Positions 6,773 through 15,099 of a DNA stretch of 17,135 bases are shown here, piece after piece (the first letter of the stretch is position 1; each line of letters begins with the position of its first letter). The DNA is taken from assembly GCA_016194725.1 (NCBI GenBank), contig JACQAW010000408.1, positions 1 to 17,135 of the forward strand, given 5' to 3'. The notes under the pieces were generated by a model that had not been told where the DNA came from, did no database searches, and saw only the letters and a list, made by a program, of their open reading frames with translations. Source of the stretch: Deltaproteobacteria bacterium. GTDB taxonomy: Bacteria > Bdellovibrionota > UBA1018 > UBA923. The position numbers and the translations under genes are program-made.

Positions 6773-8731
6773 TCACTTTTGCGCTGTCTTTTGTATCCGC
6801 TCCAGCCACGCCTGAAACATCAAAATATCCCACAACCGATGCTGCCAGTCCCTTGCCCCGCTCAAATGCTCCTGCCACATCGCCCGCACCGCCCGCGCGT
6901 CGAAATACCCCCCGCGCTTCAAACGCTCGGGAGCCAGCTGCGACTCGCACCATTCCCGCAGCGGCCCGCCCAGCCAGCTTCCGATAGGAATCGCAAAACC
7001 GCTTTTGGGGCGCTCGATCAGCTCGCGCGGCACATACTTGTAAACCAGCTGGCGCAGCAGCCACTTGCCCTGTCCGTCGCGAATGCGCAGCTTGGCCGGC
7101 AGCCGCCACGCGAACTCAAACAGGTGATGATCCAGAAACGGCACCCGCGCCTCCAGCCCCACGGCCATCGACGCGCGATCCACCTTGGTCAGGATGTCGT
7201 CAGGCAGGTAGGTCAGCGCATCCACGCATTGCATGGCCGCCGCGCCCTTGCCCAGACTGGGCCACTGTGGGGGGCGCAGCGGAAAACTATCAGGCTCCTG
7301 GCTGCCCGGCACCAGGCTGGCCGGATGCTGGTTGTGGGAGCGCAGCCGCAGATAAATATCTTCAATTGAATCCGAGTCAAGCAGGTCGAGTATCTTGTGC
7401 AACTTATCGAGCGGCTGCCTGACCTCGGGCGCCAGCGGCGCGATCAGCTCGAACAGGCTCTGGAGAGCCGGGTCACCCACGCCGCCCAGGCCGCGGGCCG
7501 CCAGCTTGCGCATCAACAGCGGCATCACGCGCAGCTGCCCCCAGATGCGCTCGGCCCACAGATAACGATTGTAACCCGCGAACAGCTCGTCGCCCCCGTC
7601 GCCCGAAAGGCTCACCGTCACGTGGCGACGCGCCAGTCCCGCGATCAACAGAGTCGGAATCTGCGAGGAGTCCGAAAAAGGCTCGTCATAGATAGCAGCC
7701 AGCCGCGGAATTACCGCCATGGCTTCGCGCGCCGAAACCCGCAGCTCGGTATGCTCGGTGCCCAGATGCGCGGCCACGGCCCGTGCCGCATCGGATTCGT
7801 CGTAATCTTTTTCCTCGAAACCTATCGTGAAGGTCCGCACCCGATTCGAGCTCTGGGCCTGCATCAGCGCCACTATGGCCGAAGAATCGACGCCGCCCGA
7901 AAGAAACGCGCCCAGAGGCACGTCAGAGACCATCTGCTGGCGCACGACCTGACGCAGCCGCTTGTCGAGCTCGGCGGTGGCTTCAGCGTCGGAAATCAAA
8001 AGCGGGTCGTTAAAGCCTGCGCACGCGGCGGCGGTCGCCGACCAGTATTCCCTGAACGTGGGCAACGCGCCTTCGGCCGCCTTGAGCGTAAGCAGCGTTC
8101 CCGGCGGCAACTTGTGAATGTCTCGATAGATGGAATAGGGCGCCGGGATGCAGTTGTAACGCAGCAGCAGCGGTATCACGTCGCGGTTGATCTCGCCGCG
8201 CCATCTGGGGTGCGCGGCGAGCGCCTTGAGTTCGGAGCCAAACAGAAAGCTTCCGTTGCTCCAGCCGTAATACAGCGGCTTTTCGCCAAACCGGTCGCGG
8301 CTCAGATGCAGGACGCGCTCTTCGCGGTCCCACAAGGCGAACGCGAACATGCCGGTAAAGCGCCCCAGCGAGGCCAGGCAGCCCCATTGCGTAAAAGCCG
8401 CCAGCATGACCTCGGTATCGCTGCCGCCGCGAAAACCGTGGCCCAGGCCGGCAAGCTCGGCGCGCAGCGAAGCGAAATTGTAAATCTCGCCGTTGAACAC
8501 GAGGGCGTACCGCCCGTTGGCCGAAAGCATCGGCTGGTGCCCTTCGGGCGACAGGTCCAGAATCGACAGCCGACGGTGGCCCAGCCCCACGCCCGCGTCT
8601 TCATCCACCCAGATGCCCGCGTCGTCCGGCCCGCGATGCAGAATCGCGTCAGCCATGCGGCTGGCCGTAGCCCTATACGAGTCGGCGCACAGTCGCCGCC
8701 CGGGCTCAAGAAATCCGGCTAAGCCGCACAT
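6773..8731 (-). CDS. asnB: AsnB-family glutamine-dependent amidotransferase (asparagine synthetase-like)
   Basis: The protein (652 aa) has two domains. The N-terminal Ntn glutaminase starts at Cys2 (MCGLAGF), with RGPD (33-36), FNGEIYNF (79-86) and GGSDTE (102-107). The C-terminal ATP-pyrophosphatase has the PP-loop SGGVDSS (278-284), SGDGGDE (376-382) and DDILTKVDRASM (511-522). The family releases ammonia from glutamine and amidates an adenylated carboxylate, classically aspartate. Members of about this length also occur in polysaccharide clusters, where a uronic acid or other sugar carboxylate may be the acceptor. Start 8731 is required to expose Cys2; the 14 upstream residues of the open frame would block it. 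It overlaps the end of the Wzy-like gene by 26 bases, so the two are probably co-translated. All core residues look intact. Whether the substrate is aspartate or a sugar is open. Confidence 0.92.
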   Translation of the reverse strand: MCGLAGFLEPGRRLCADSYRATASRMADAILHRGPDDAGIWVDEDAGVGLGHRRLSILDLSPEGHQPMLSANGRYALVFNGEIYNFASLRAELAGLGHGFRGGSDTEVMLAAFTQWGCLASLGRFTGMFAFALWDREERVLHLSRDRFGEKPLYYGWSNGSFLFGSELKALAAHPRWRGEINRDVIPLLLRYNCIPAPYSIYRDIHKLPPGTLLTLKAAEGALPTFREYWSATAAACAGFNDPLLISDAEATAELDKRLRQVVRQQMVSDVPLGAFLSGGVDSSAIVALMQAQSSNRVRTFTIGFEEKDYDESDAARAVAAHLGTEHTELRVSAREAMAVIPRLAAIYDEPFSDSSQIPTLLIAGLARRHVTVSLSGDGGDELFAGYNRYLWAERIWGQLRVMPLLMRKLAARGLGGVGDPALQSLFELIAPLAPEVRQPLDKLHKILDLLDSDSIEDIYLRLRSHNQHPASLVPGSQEPDSFPLRPPQWPSLGKGAAAMQCVDALTYLPDDILTKVDRASMAVGLEARVPFLDHHLFEFAWRLPAKLRIRDGQGKWLLRQLVYKYVPRELIERPKSGFAIPIGSWLGGPLREWCESQLAPERLKRGGYFDARAVRAMWQEHLSGARDWQHRLWDILMFQAWLERIQKTAQK

Positions 8732-10016
8732 TTTCCTGAGCCGTCTTCGAAGAGAGAAATAAGATGAAGCCAATCAGGATCGGCAGGACTTGCAGGCGAA
8801 AACGCACCGCTGCCCCCAGGTTCTGGAAAGAGATGAACCCGTAAAAAGCGCTCCAAATCAAAAGCAGGCACAGCGACCAAAGCGCCAGGTCATCGCGCAG
8901 CGCCACGAGCGCCCCGCGTTTTATGGCGACTAAAAGCATGGATAACAGAATCAGGTTTTCAAATCCGGCCAGCACGCCGAAAATATTCAGCACCTCGCCC
9001 GGCAGGGGACGAAAAAGCGCGGTAAACATGCCCAGGGGCGTAAACGCGATCATGGAGCTCAGGCTGGTGAAAGCCGGCGCATGGCGGGCCGAGCCGCCCT
9101 TGTTCCAGGAGCGCGAAAGGCTATGGGTGTTTTTTACGATCGCCGAAACCGTCTCGATCTCAAACTGCTTGATGAATTTTTGAATGGCGAACTGGGCCGC
9201 GTAGGCGAAAATGATAGCCATGATGATCTTCCTCACCATGCTCTTGGCACGCCAAAGGCTGACCAGGCCGAACGGCGCGATGAAAATGGCGGCCGACCAG
9301 ACGCGAATGCCTAGATTAATCGCCAGCCCGATGGCCATGGGCACGGTATACGACGTCTTGTGCTTTTTCATCCAGCCAATCACCCCGTAGACGTAGAGCG
9401 AGATGCCGAAAAGATGAACCGGGTCTTTACCAAGAATCGACGACCAGAAAAGAATCGACGGCCACAGCATGAGAACGTACAGCAAACCCTGGATCGGGCG
9501 CCCCAGATAGATGACATAGCCGCGATAAAACAGGTAGACGGCCAGAAAACCGATGAGCGACGATATTACTTTTAGAGCATGATAGGAGTCGTACGTCGGA
9601 AGCGTGTGGTTGATCGTCCAAAGTATTCCCGCGATCATGTCCGTGCCGCGGCCGATGTCGAGCCTGCCAAAATCGAAGGTCTGGCCCGAAGCGATGAGAT
9701 GATACGAGTTCGCATCGAGCGGATAATGATACTCATAGTAAAGCATGAACCCCAGGGTGACCGTACAGCGCACCATCCAAAGTCGTAAGAGATGTTTTTT
9801 GTCCGAAGCAGCCACCGGCCAGAAAGGTATGCTGATGGCGATTCCCACGGCCCACATGACGCCGATGATGTAATCGGTGGCCATGTCCGGGCTGCTGAGG
9901 CGCTTGCCCATGATGTTGATCCACTTCGAGTATTCCGGAATCAACGCACCCACGGCCACGCCGGCGAACAGAAACAGGAATGGCAGAATTTTTTTGACTG
10001 CGGATGATCTGACCAT
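8706..10016 (-). CDS. Polytopic inner-membrane protein, candidate Wzy/EpsG-like polysaccharide polymerase
   Basis: The product (436 aa) has about ten to twelve hydrophobic segments, starting with one at ~9-25 (ILPFLFLFAGVAVGALIP). More hydrophilic loops carry YYEYHYPLDANSYH (93-106), WSSILGKDP (191-199), FRPLPGE (335-341) and RFRLQVLP (405-412). The Arg-rich motif before the last helix, the internal KDP loop and the overall length resemble EpsG/Wzy-type polymerases and other lipid-linked sugar enzymes, but these families are too divergent for a sure call by eye. A GT-C glycosyltransferase is the main alternative. The context favours a polysaccharide role: it is the first gene of a minus-strand pair with the amidotransferase and lies in the same region as initiating, elongating and chain-length genes. 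The ATG start precedes the first helix directly; no good ribosome site is seen (TTGGGGCC). Confidence 0.7.
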   Translation of the reverse strand: MVRSSAVKKILPFLFLFAGVAVGALIPEYSKWINIMGKRLSSPDMATDYIIGVMWAVGIAISIPFWPVAASDKKHLLRLWMVRCTVTLGFMLYYEYHYPLDANSYHLIASGQTFDFGRLDIGRGTDMIAGILWTINHTLPTYDSYHALKVISSLIGFLAVYLFYRGYVIYLGRPIQGLLYVLMLWPSILFWSSILGKDPVHLFGISLYVYGVIGWMKKHKTSYTVPMAIGLAINLGIRVWSAAIFIAPFGLVSLWRAKSMVRKIIMAIIFAYAAQFAIQKFIKQFEIETVSAIVKNTHSLSRSWNKGGSARHAPAFTSLSSMIAFTPLGMFTALFRPLPGEVLNIFGVLAGFENLILLSMLLVAIKRGALVALRDDLALWSLCLLLIWSAFYGFISFQNLGAAVRFRLQVLPILIGFILFLSSKTAQENVRLSRIS

Positions 10017-10112
10017 GGCCCCAACAGTATAAGCCGCAGCTGTTTTGGCCGCACCCGGCAGAAGTTACCGCGGCCATTTACAATCCATGCCGGGGCGTGC
10101 AAAGTGCTCGGT

Positions 10113-11939
10113 ATGTCGACAGCATTGATTTCTGAAAAGGGCAAGAATCGGGAAGAAATAGAATCGCTCGAGGTCGCCGAAGAGGCGCGTGAAAAAGACT
10201 GGACCGAGCCCAGCTTCGTGGCCGAGCTGTTCATGGGACGGGTACACACCGAGATGGTCGACCCTTACCCCGAACAGAGCACCGAAGACCGGGCGGTCGG
10301 CGACGCCTACCTGGCCAAGCTGCGTACTTTCCTTATTGAAAAGGTCGACGCCGACAAGATCGACAGCACAGGCGAAATGTCGCCTGAGATGATGCAGGGC
10401 CTGATCGACCTGGGCGCCTTCGGAATGAAGATTCCAAAAGAATATGGCGGCCTGGGTCTGTCGCAGACCAACTATGGCCGCGCCATGGCCCTGATTTGCT
10501 CGCACTGTGCCTCGACCGGCGGAATGCTTTCGGCCCACCAAAGCATCGGCGTGCCGCAGCCGCTATACCTGTTCGGGACCGAAGAGCAGAAAAAGAAATA
10601 CCTGCCCCGGCTGGCCAAGGGGGCGATATCGGCCTTCGCGTTGACTGAGCCCGACGTCGGCAGCGACCCCGCGCGCATGACCACCACCGCCACGCCCACT
10701 GCCGACGGTTCTCATTATATCATCAACGGCACCAAGCTCTGGTGCACCAATGGCGCGCAAACGCCCGCCATCATGAAAAACGGGCGCGAGAAAAAGCAGA
10801 TCAGCGCGTTCATCGTCGAAAAGACGATGCCTGGCTTCGAGGTCGTGCATCGGTGCAGATTCTCGGGCCTGAGCGGAATTCAGAATGCGCTTTTGAAATT
10901 CACGAACGTCAAAATTCCCAAGGAGAATCTAATATGGGGCGAAGGCCGCGGACTGAGGCTGGCCCTCATCACGCTCAATGCCGGCCGCCTGAGCCTGCCC
11001 GCCGGCGCCATCGGCGGCGCGCGCCAGTGCGTGAAATATTCGCGCGACTGGGGCAACGAGCGCAAGCAATGGGGAGCGGCCGTTGGCCAGCACGAAGCCG
11101 GGGCGCGCAAGATTGCCTCGATGACGGCCCACCTTTTCGCCATGGAGTCCATAACCTGGCTGGCCGCCGCCTGGGTCGACCGCAAGTCGCACGACATTCG
11201 GCTCGAGGCCGCGATGGCCAAGCTGTTCTGCAGCGAACGCACCCACCAGATCATCGAAGATACGGTGCAGCTGCGCGGCGGACGCGGTTACGAGCGCGCC
11301 TCGTCGCTCAAGGCCCGCGGCGAAAAAGCTTATCCGGCCGAACGCATGCTGCGCGATTCGCGCATCAACATGATCGTCGAAGGCACCAGCGAAATCCTGC
11401 GCCTGTTCATCGCGCGCGAAGCACTGGACCGGCATCTTGCAGTCGCGGGTGACGCGTTGAATCCCAAGCTCGGCATCGGCCGCCGTCTCCTGTCGGTGGT
11501 CAGGGCCGGTGCGTTCTACAGCTGGTGGTATCCATATCAATTTATCGGCCAGTACCTGAACGTGGTTTCCCTTTTTGCGCCCGGACATCTGGGCTACGCC
11601 AAGCGCACGTCGCATCGTTTGGCGAAATCCATTTTCCATCTCATGTTGCTCAACGGCCCGGCGCTTGAAAAACGCCAGCTGCAGCTGGGCCGCATTGTCG
11701 ACATTGCCACCGATCTGTTTGCGATTTCGGCCACCGTGGGCCGCGCGCGTGCCAAACATACCCTGCCGCCTGACGTTAAGAACGTGGATGCCATTGCCGA
11801 CCTCTTTTGCCGCGAAGCCAAAGCGCGCATTCGCGCGAATTTTCGGGCGCTCCGCTGCAACGACGACCGGCTCCTGCGGCAGGTGAGCAAACAGGTCCTG
11901 AATGGCGACGTCCGCTGGATTGAAAGAGAATCGGTATGA
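10113..11939 (+). CDS. Acyl-CoA dehydrogenase, VLCAD/ACAD9-like with C-terminal extension
   Basis: This FAD enzyme (608 aa) should oxidise acyl-CoA to trans-2-enoyl-CoA in fatty-acid beta-oxidation. Visible features are a charged N-terminal lead, the helical domain with IPKEYGGLGLS (~107-117), the FAD/substrate region FALTEPDVGSDPARMTT (~175-191), WCTNGA (~210-215), the FAD/dimer motif QLRGGRGYE (386-394), and the catalytic-base motif MIVEGTSEILRLF with E423. Ordinary ACADs end about 380-400 residues in; here about 170 residues follow, as in mitochondrial VLCAD and ACAD9, where that part helps bind the membrane. An in-frame GTG at 10104 is an alternative start; the ATG at 10113 is preferred, though neither has a strong ribosome site. 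The stop overlaps the next ATG (ATGA). It is divergent from the Wzy-like gene, with only 96 bases between. Confidence 0.92.
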   Translation: MSTALISEKGKNREEIESLEVAEEAREKDWTEPSFVAELFMGRVHTEMVDPYPEQSTEDRAVGDAYLAKLRTFLIEKVDADKIDSTGEMSPEMMQGLIDLGAFGMKIPKEYGGLGLSQTNYGRAMALICSHCASTGGMLSAHQSIGVPQPLYLFGTEEQKKKYLPRLAKGAISAFALTEPDVGSDPARMTTTATPTADGSHYIINGTKLWCTNGAQTPAIMKNGREKKQISAFIVEKTMPGFEVVHRCRFSGLSGIQNALLKFTNVKIPKENLIWGEGRGLRLALITLNAGRLSLPAGAIGGARQCVKYSRDWGNERKQWGAAVGQHEAGARKIASMTAHLFAMESITWLAAAWVDRKSHDIRLEAAMAKLFCSERTHQIIEDTVQLRGGRGYERASSLKARGEKAYPAERMLRDSRINMIVEGTSEILRLFIAREALDRHLAVAGDALNPKLGIGRRLLSVVRAGAFYSWWYPYQFIGQYLNVVSLFAPGHLGYAKRTSHRLAKSIFHLMLLNGPALEKRQLQLGRIVDIATDLFAISATVGRARAKHTLPPDVKNVDAIADLFCREAKARIRANFRALRCNDDRLLRQVSKQVLNGDVRWIERESV

Positions 11940-12694
11940 CCGCCGAGCTCATCGGGCTGAACATTTCGCCCTACACCGAAAAAGCGCGCTGGGCGCTGGA
12001 CCACCACCGCATGCATTATCATTATAATGAGCACCTGATCATCTTTGGCATGCCGGCGCTACGGGCCAAGACCCGGCGTTTTACGGGCGAAGTCACGGTA
12101 CCCGTTTACATCGATGGCGACCATCGTCTGCTGGACTCGTTCGACATCGCGCGTTTTGCCGACGAGCACGGCAGCTCGGCCAAGCTTTTTCCGGCCAGCC
12201 GCGCTGGCGAGCTGGACCGCTATCGCGCTTTGAGCGAAGAAGGCCTCGACGCGGGACGCGCTGTTTTGCTGCCCAAGCTGGCCGCCGACCGCGAAGCTCG
12301 AGTGGAATCGATTCCCAGCATGTTTCCACGGGCGCTCAAGCCCGTTGTTTTGCCGCTCGTGTCGGTTGGCCTGAAGTACCTCAGCCGCGAGTTCGGAGTC
12401 GATGCGTCGGCGCGGGTAAAAAACGAAGACCGCCTGCGCAAGGTTTTACTGACACTTCGGCAGAATTTATACGCCGCTGGCGGCCATTATCTGCTGGGTG
12501 ATTTCAGCTTTGCCGACGTGCTCATGGCCGTGGTTTTGCAATTTATCGAACCCGTTGCCCAGAAATACATGCCTATCGGTGCCGCCACGCGCCGCTGCCT
12601 GACTTCAGACGGGCTGCGCACCGAGTTCGCCGATCTCGTTAAATGGCGCGACTCCATTTACCAGAAGCACCGCGGCCGAAGCCTGGACTCATGA
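11936..12694 (+). CDS. Glutathione S-transferase-like protein
   Basis: The protein (252 aa) is somewhat longer than the common 200-230 aa. The N-terminal thioredoxin-like domain begins LIGLNISPYTEKARWAL, with SPYT (11-14) where glutaredoxins have CPxC, so a Ser-type activation of glutathione is possible. P56 in TVPVYI is the expected cis-proline and DS (67-68) the glutathione gamma-glutamyl binding pair. An all-helical C-terminal domain contains LLGDFSFADVLMAVVL (~185-200), which matches the GST C-terminal N-capping region. The ATG overlaps the stop of the dehydrogenase gene by four bases, and its own stop overlaps the glutaredoxin ATG in the same way. The substrate is unknown; a role in clearing lipid or acyl oxidation products fits the operon but is inference. 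Confidence 0.88.
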   Translation: MTAELIGLNISPYTEKARWALDHHRMHYHYNEHLIIFGMPALRAKTRRFTGEVTVPVYIDGDHRLLDSFDIARFADEHGSSAKLFPASRAGELDRYRALSEEGLDAGRAVLLPKLAADREARVESIPSMFPRALKPVVLPLVSVGLKYLSREFGVDASARVKNEDRLRKVLLTLRQNLYAAGGHYLLGDFSFADVLMAVVLQFIEPVAQKYMPIGAATRRCLTSDGLRTEFADLVKWRDSIYQKHRGRSLDS

Positions 12695-13056
12695 TGCGCC
12701 TGATCCGCTTTGTTCTGGGAAAAATCATCCTTTTTTTCGACGCGCTCTTTCGTCCGAGGCCACTAGCTCGCCCCGCGGCCGAGCAGGCGAAGGTGGACGC
12801 GCAGACGAACAACCTGGCGCTCTATCATTTCATGGCGTGCCCCTTTTGCGTCAAAGTGCGCCGTCACATGACGCGCCGGAATCTGAACATCGAGCTGCGC
12901 GACGTGAAACGCGACAAGAAATTCGATAGAGAGCTCGTTGAGCAGGGCGGAAGCTTCCAGGTGCCCTGTTTGCGCATTCGAGGCGATGACAGCTCAGTGC
13001 GTTGGCTGTATGAATCCTCGGATATCATTGCTTATCTGGATCAGAGATTTCCTTAA
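12691..13056 (+). CDS. Glutaredoxin-like protein with N-terminal hydrophobic tether
   Basis: The product has 121 aa. Residues ~3-20 (RLIRFVLGKIILFFDALF) are hydrophobic or amphipathic and probably hold the protein on the inner membrane. A glutaredoxin domain follows (LALYHFMACPFCVKVRRHM) with the redox pair C50/C53 in CPFC, cis-proline P92 in QVPCLRI and the glutathione-binding region ESSDI (108-112). It would reduce disulfides or glutathione adducts using glutathione. A third cysteine, C93, sits directly after the cis-proline. The ATG at 12691 overlaps the GST stop (ATGA), and an in-tandem ATG follows; the longer open frame from 12643 is the GST tail in another frame. Proteins of this architecture are familiar from gammaproteobacteria (from memory, not checked). 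Confidence 0.85.
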   Translation: MMRLIRFVLGKIILFFDALFRPRPLARPAAEQAKVDAQTNNLALYHFMACPFCVKVRRHMTRRNLNIELRDVKRDKKFDRELVEQGGSFQVPCLRIRGDDSSVRWLYESSDIIAYLDQRFP

Positions 13057-13190
13057 TTTGGGGAATTCTGTTTCGGTTTCGGTTAGCGCTTGCCGTGCCG
13101 GCCACTGCGTGAACGCGCCCCTGCGGGAGCCGCCCTCCATTGACAACTCGCCCCTTCCTGCCTAATCAATGACAAAGGGGTCCTTTTTCG
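13057..13190 (+). promoter_or_regulatory. Intergenic leader with a consensus -35 box before the M6 protease gene
   Basis: TTGACA at 13140-13145 is a perfect -35 hexamer; 17 bases on, TAATCA (13163-13168) is a poor -10. The ribosome site AAGGGG (13175-13180) lies ten bases before the ATG and can pair with CCCCTT (13151-13156), or partly with CCTTT (13182-13186). No clear terminator for the preceding glutaredoxin operon is visible in the gap. Confidence 0.3.
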
Positions 13191-14399
13191 ATGAAAATCA
13201 TATTCGCGCTCATTCTGGCTTTGCTCGCCGTTTCCATTTCCGCATTCGCCGACCCCGGCCACTGGCAAGGCAAGCAACGCGCGGTTGTTTTATTGCTGGA
13301 ATGGAAAAATCAGCCCGCCAAGCACAGTGTGGCCGAGGTGAACGAGGTTTTCTTCGGCGAGGGCAAGAGCAGCGTGCGCGATTTTTTGCGCGAAAACTCG
13401 GCCGGCACAGCCGACCTTACTGGTGACGTGCGCAACTGGCTGCGCACCGAGCAAACCTGGAACGGTTCGGACAGCTGTGACCTGGACCGCATTGTCAATG
13501 AGGCCTGGCAGAAGTTCAGCCGCGCCATCAACATCGCCGACTACGACAGCGACCATGACGGCAAGATCGACAATCTTTTCATCGTGCACTCCGGGCGCAT
13601 CAACAGCGACCGCGTCGGCCCCAGCTGCGCGTTCACCGAGTCGCGGTTCGCCAACCACACAATCGTGTTTCAATCCGAGGGGCTGGGCAGCATTGGCCAG
13701 CAGATTCCCATCGGCTTTTACCTGCACGAGGCCGGGCACGCCTATTTCGGCTTTCCAGATCTTTACAACGACCACTACCACGGCCACTACGGCATCGGCA
13801 TGTGGGGCATGATGGGGCTGGGCGCCTGGGGCACCGACAATCGCATGCGCCGCGAGGACATGTTCCGCTACCCTTCCCACTTCGAGCCCTACAGCAAGGT
13901 GCAGATTGGCTGGGTCACCCCGCACGTCGTGAGCCAGACCACGCAGCATGTTTCGATTCGCGCCGTTGAAGCCTCGGGCGATATCGTCGCGATTCCGGTG
14001 GGCAGCAACACTTCTTATTACCTGGAATACCGCTCGGCGCAGGGCTTTTCGCGCGACCATCGCGGCCATGGGCTGCTGATCTGGAAAAACTACGAGCTCA
14101 TCCAGGCCGACGGCCGCAACGATCTGGACCACGGCCACAACTTGGGGCATCGCCCCGTGCCGCCCAACGATGAAAATTTCGGCGACGACAGCGACCCGTT
14201 TCCCGGCAGCGGCAACGTGACTTTCCACGAAGACCGCGATGCGCATGTGCGCATCGAAAACATCGCGCAGTTTGCCGACCACATGGAGTTCGACGTGCGC
14301 ATGCTCGACGGTTTCAAGGCCCGCCGCTGGAAGCGCCCGCATCCCGCGCCGATGGATTTTCAAGGCATCGACTTCAGCATTCGCCCATTGGATTTCTAA
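13191..14399 (+). CDS. Secreted M6-type zinc metalloprotease (immune inhibitor A family-like)
   Basis: The protein has 402 aa with a Sec signal peptide at 1-20 (ending ISAFA-DPGHW), so it is exported. The zinc motif HEAGH (179-183) is followed by FGFPDLYN, giving the M6-like HExxH...G.PD pattern; E180 is the catalytic base and D190 the likely third ligand. Other family signs are the calcium-type loop DYDSDHDGKID (117-127) before LFIVHSG, the region GIGMWGMMG (201-209) and PSHFEPYSKVQIGWVTP (228-244). The spacing between HEAGH and the Gly is one residue longer than in the usual HExxHxxGxPD. It is smaller than InhA and has no obvious C-terminal adhesion domain. Extra histidines cluster at 195-199 and in the C-terminal third. 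The next gene starts directly after its stop. Confidence 0.85.
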   Translation: MKIIFALILALLAVSISAFADPGHWQGKQRAVVLLLEWKNQPAKHSVAEVNEVFFGEGKSSVRDFLRENSAGTADLTGDVRNWLRTEQTWNGSDSCDLDRIVNEAWQKFSRAINIADYDSDHDGKIDNLFIVHSGRINSDRVGPSCAFTESRFANHTIVFQSEGLGSIGQQIPIGFYLHEAGHAYFGFPDLYNDHYHGHYGIGMWGMMGLGAWGTDNRMRREDMFRYPSHFEPYSKVQIGWVTPHVVSQTTQHVSIRAVEASGDIVAIPVGSNTSYYLEYRSAQGFSRDHRGHGLLIWKNYELIQADGRNDLDHGHNLGHRPVPPNDENFGDDSDPFPGSGNVTFHEDRDAHVRIENIAQFADHMEFDVRMLDGFKARRWKRPHPAPMDFQGIDFSIRPLDF

Positions 14400-15089
14400 A
14401 TGACGAATCTGATTGCCGCGATAGTGGCCCTCGTTTTTTCACTGGGCAGCCTGCCCGCGCGGGCGGATTCGGATGACCTCGACAAGTTCGACAGAAGAAC
14501 CGACAAAGCCGAACCTGCCCGGCCCGATGCGAAAGGCGACGCTCGCCATCACCATGGCTGGCACTTTCCGCGCATTTCGGTGAACGCCGGGGGCAACTGG
14601 GAAAAGTACACTGGCGAAAACGCGGCAGCGGCCTCGCAGGGATTCGCGATTGCCGGCGGCAAGCACTTTGACTTCGACTTCGCGCTGGGCGTGCTCATGA
14701 ACCCGGGCCATGGGCCCTGGCTGCTGGGCATGCTGGTCGAATCCAGCAGCGACTCCTGGTCGAACTCGCCGAACTTCGCCAGCATCACCCAGATGATGAT
14801 TGCGTTCGAGTCCACCTATTTTTTCTGCGGCGAAGCCGGTCGCGGCTTTTACGGCCGCGGCGACGCTGGAATGGCGACGTTCAGCAACACCGTAGGCGTG
14901 AACACGGGTAGAACCACGCAGTCGACTTCGACCAGCTCACCCGTGGGCTTCGGCGTGCGCGCTGGCACGGGTTACGCCTTCAAGGTGGGCGAACGCACCA
15001 GCATCCTGGCCAGCCTGGACTTCGGATTCCGCAAAGCAGGGGCCTCTACGGCTGCACCGCTGACGCTGTCCGTAGGCGTACTGTTCTAG
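14400..15089 (+). CDS. Predicted outer-membrane beta-barrel protein of unknown function
   Basis: The product has 229 aa. Residues 1-22 are a signal peptide (LIAAIVALVFSLGSLPARA-D). A charged linker with a histidine patch (DARHHHGWHF, ~47-56) follows. The rest consists of Gly/aromatic-rich alternating stretches typical of beta-strands, for example RISVNAGGNW, FDFALGVLM, LASLDFGFR, and ends LTLSVGVLF with a terminal Phe, the usual signal for Bam-dependent insertion of barrel proteins. The predicted strands suit a small barrel of roughly eight strands. The ATG follows the M6 protease stop with no gap (TAAATG), so expression is probably coupled to the protease. No specific family is recognised. 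It converges on the next gene with ten bases between stops. Confidence 0.75.
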   Translation: MTNLIAAIVALVFSLGSLPARADSDDLDKFDRRTDKAEPARPDAKGDARHHHGWHFPRISVNAGGNWEKYTGENAAAASQGFAIAGGKHFDFDFALGVLMNPGHGPWLLGMLVESSSDSWSNSPNFASITQMMIAFESTYFFCGEAGRGFYGRGDAGMATFSNTVGVNTGRTTQSTSTSSPVGFGVRAGTGYAFKVGERTSILASLDFGFRKAGASTAAPLTLSVGVLF

Positions 15090-15099
15090 GCCTGGCAGC

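Noticed and set aside
7397..8722. 441-residue open frame on the plus strand opposite asnB
   Set aside because: Arg/Gln/His-rich translation typical of antisense shadow; asnB carries all family motifs on the other strand.
13290..14363. 357-residue minus-strand frame opposite the M6 protease
   Set aside because: Val/Ala/His-rich antisense of a protein with a signal peptide and zinc motif; no domain visible.
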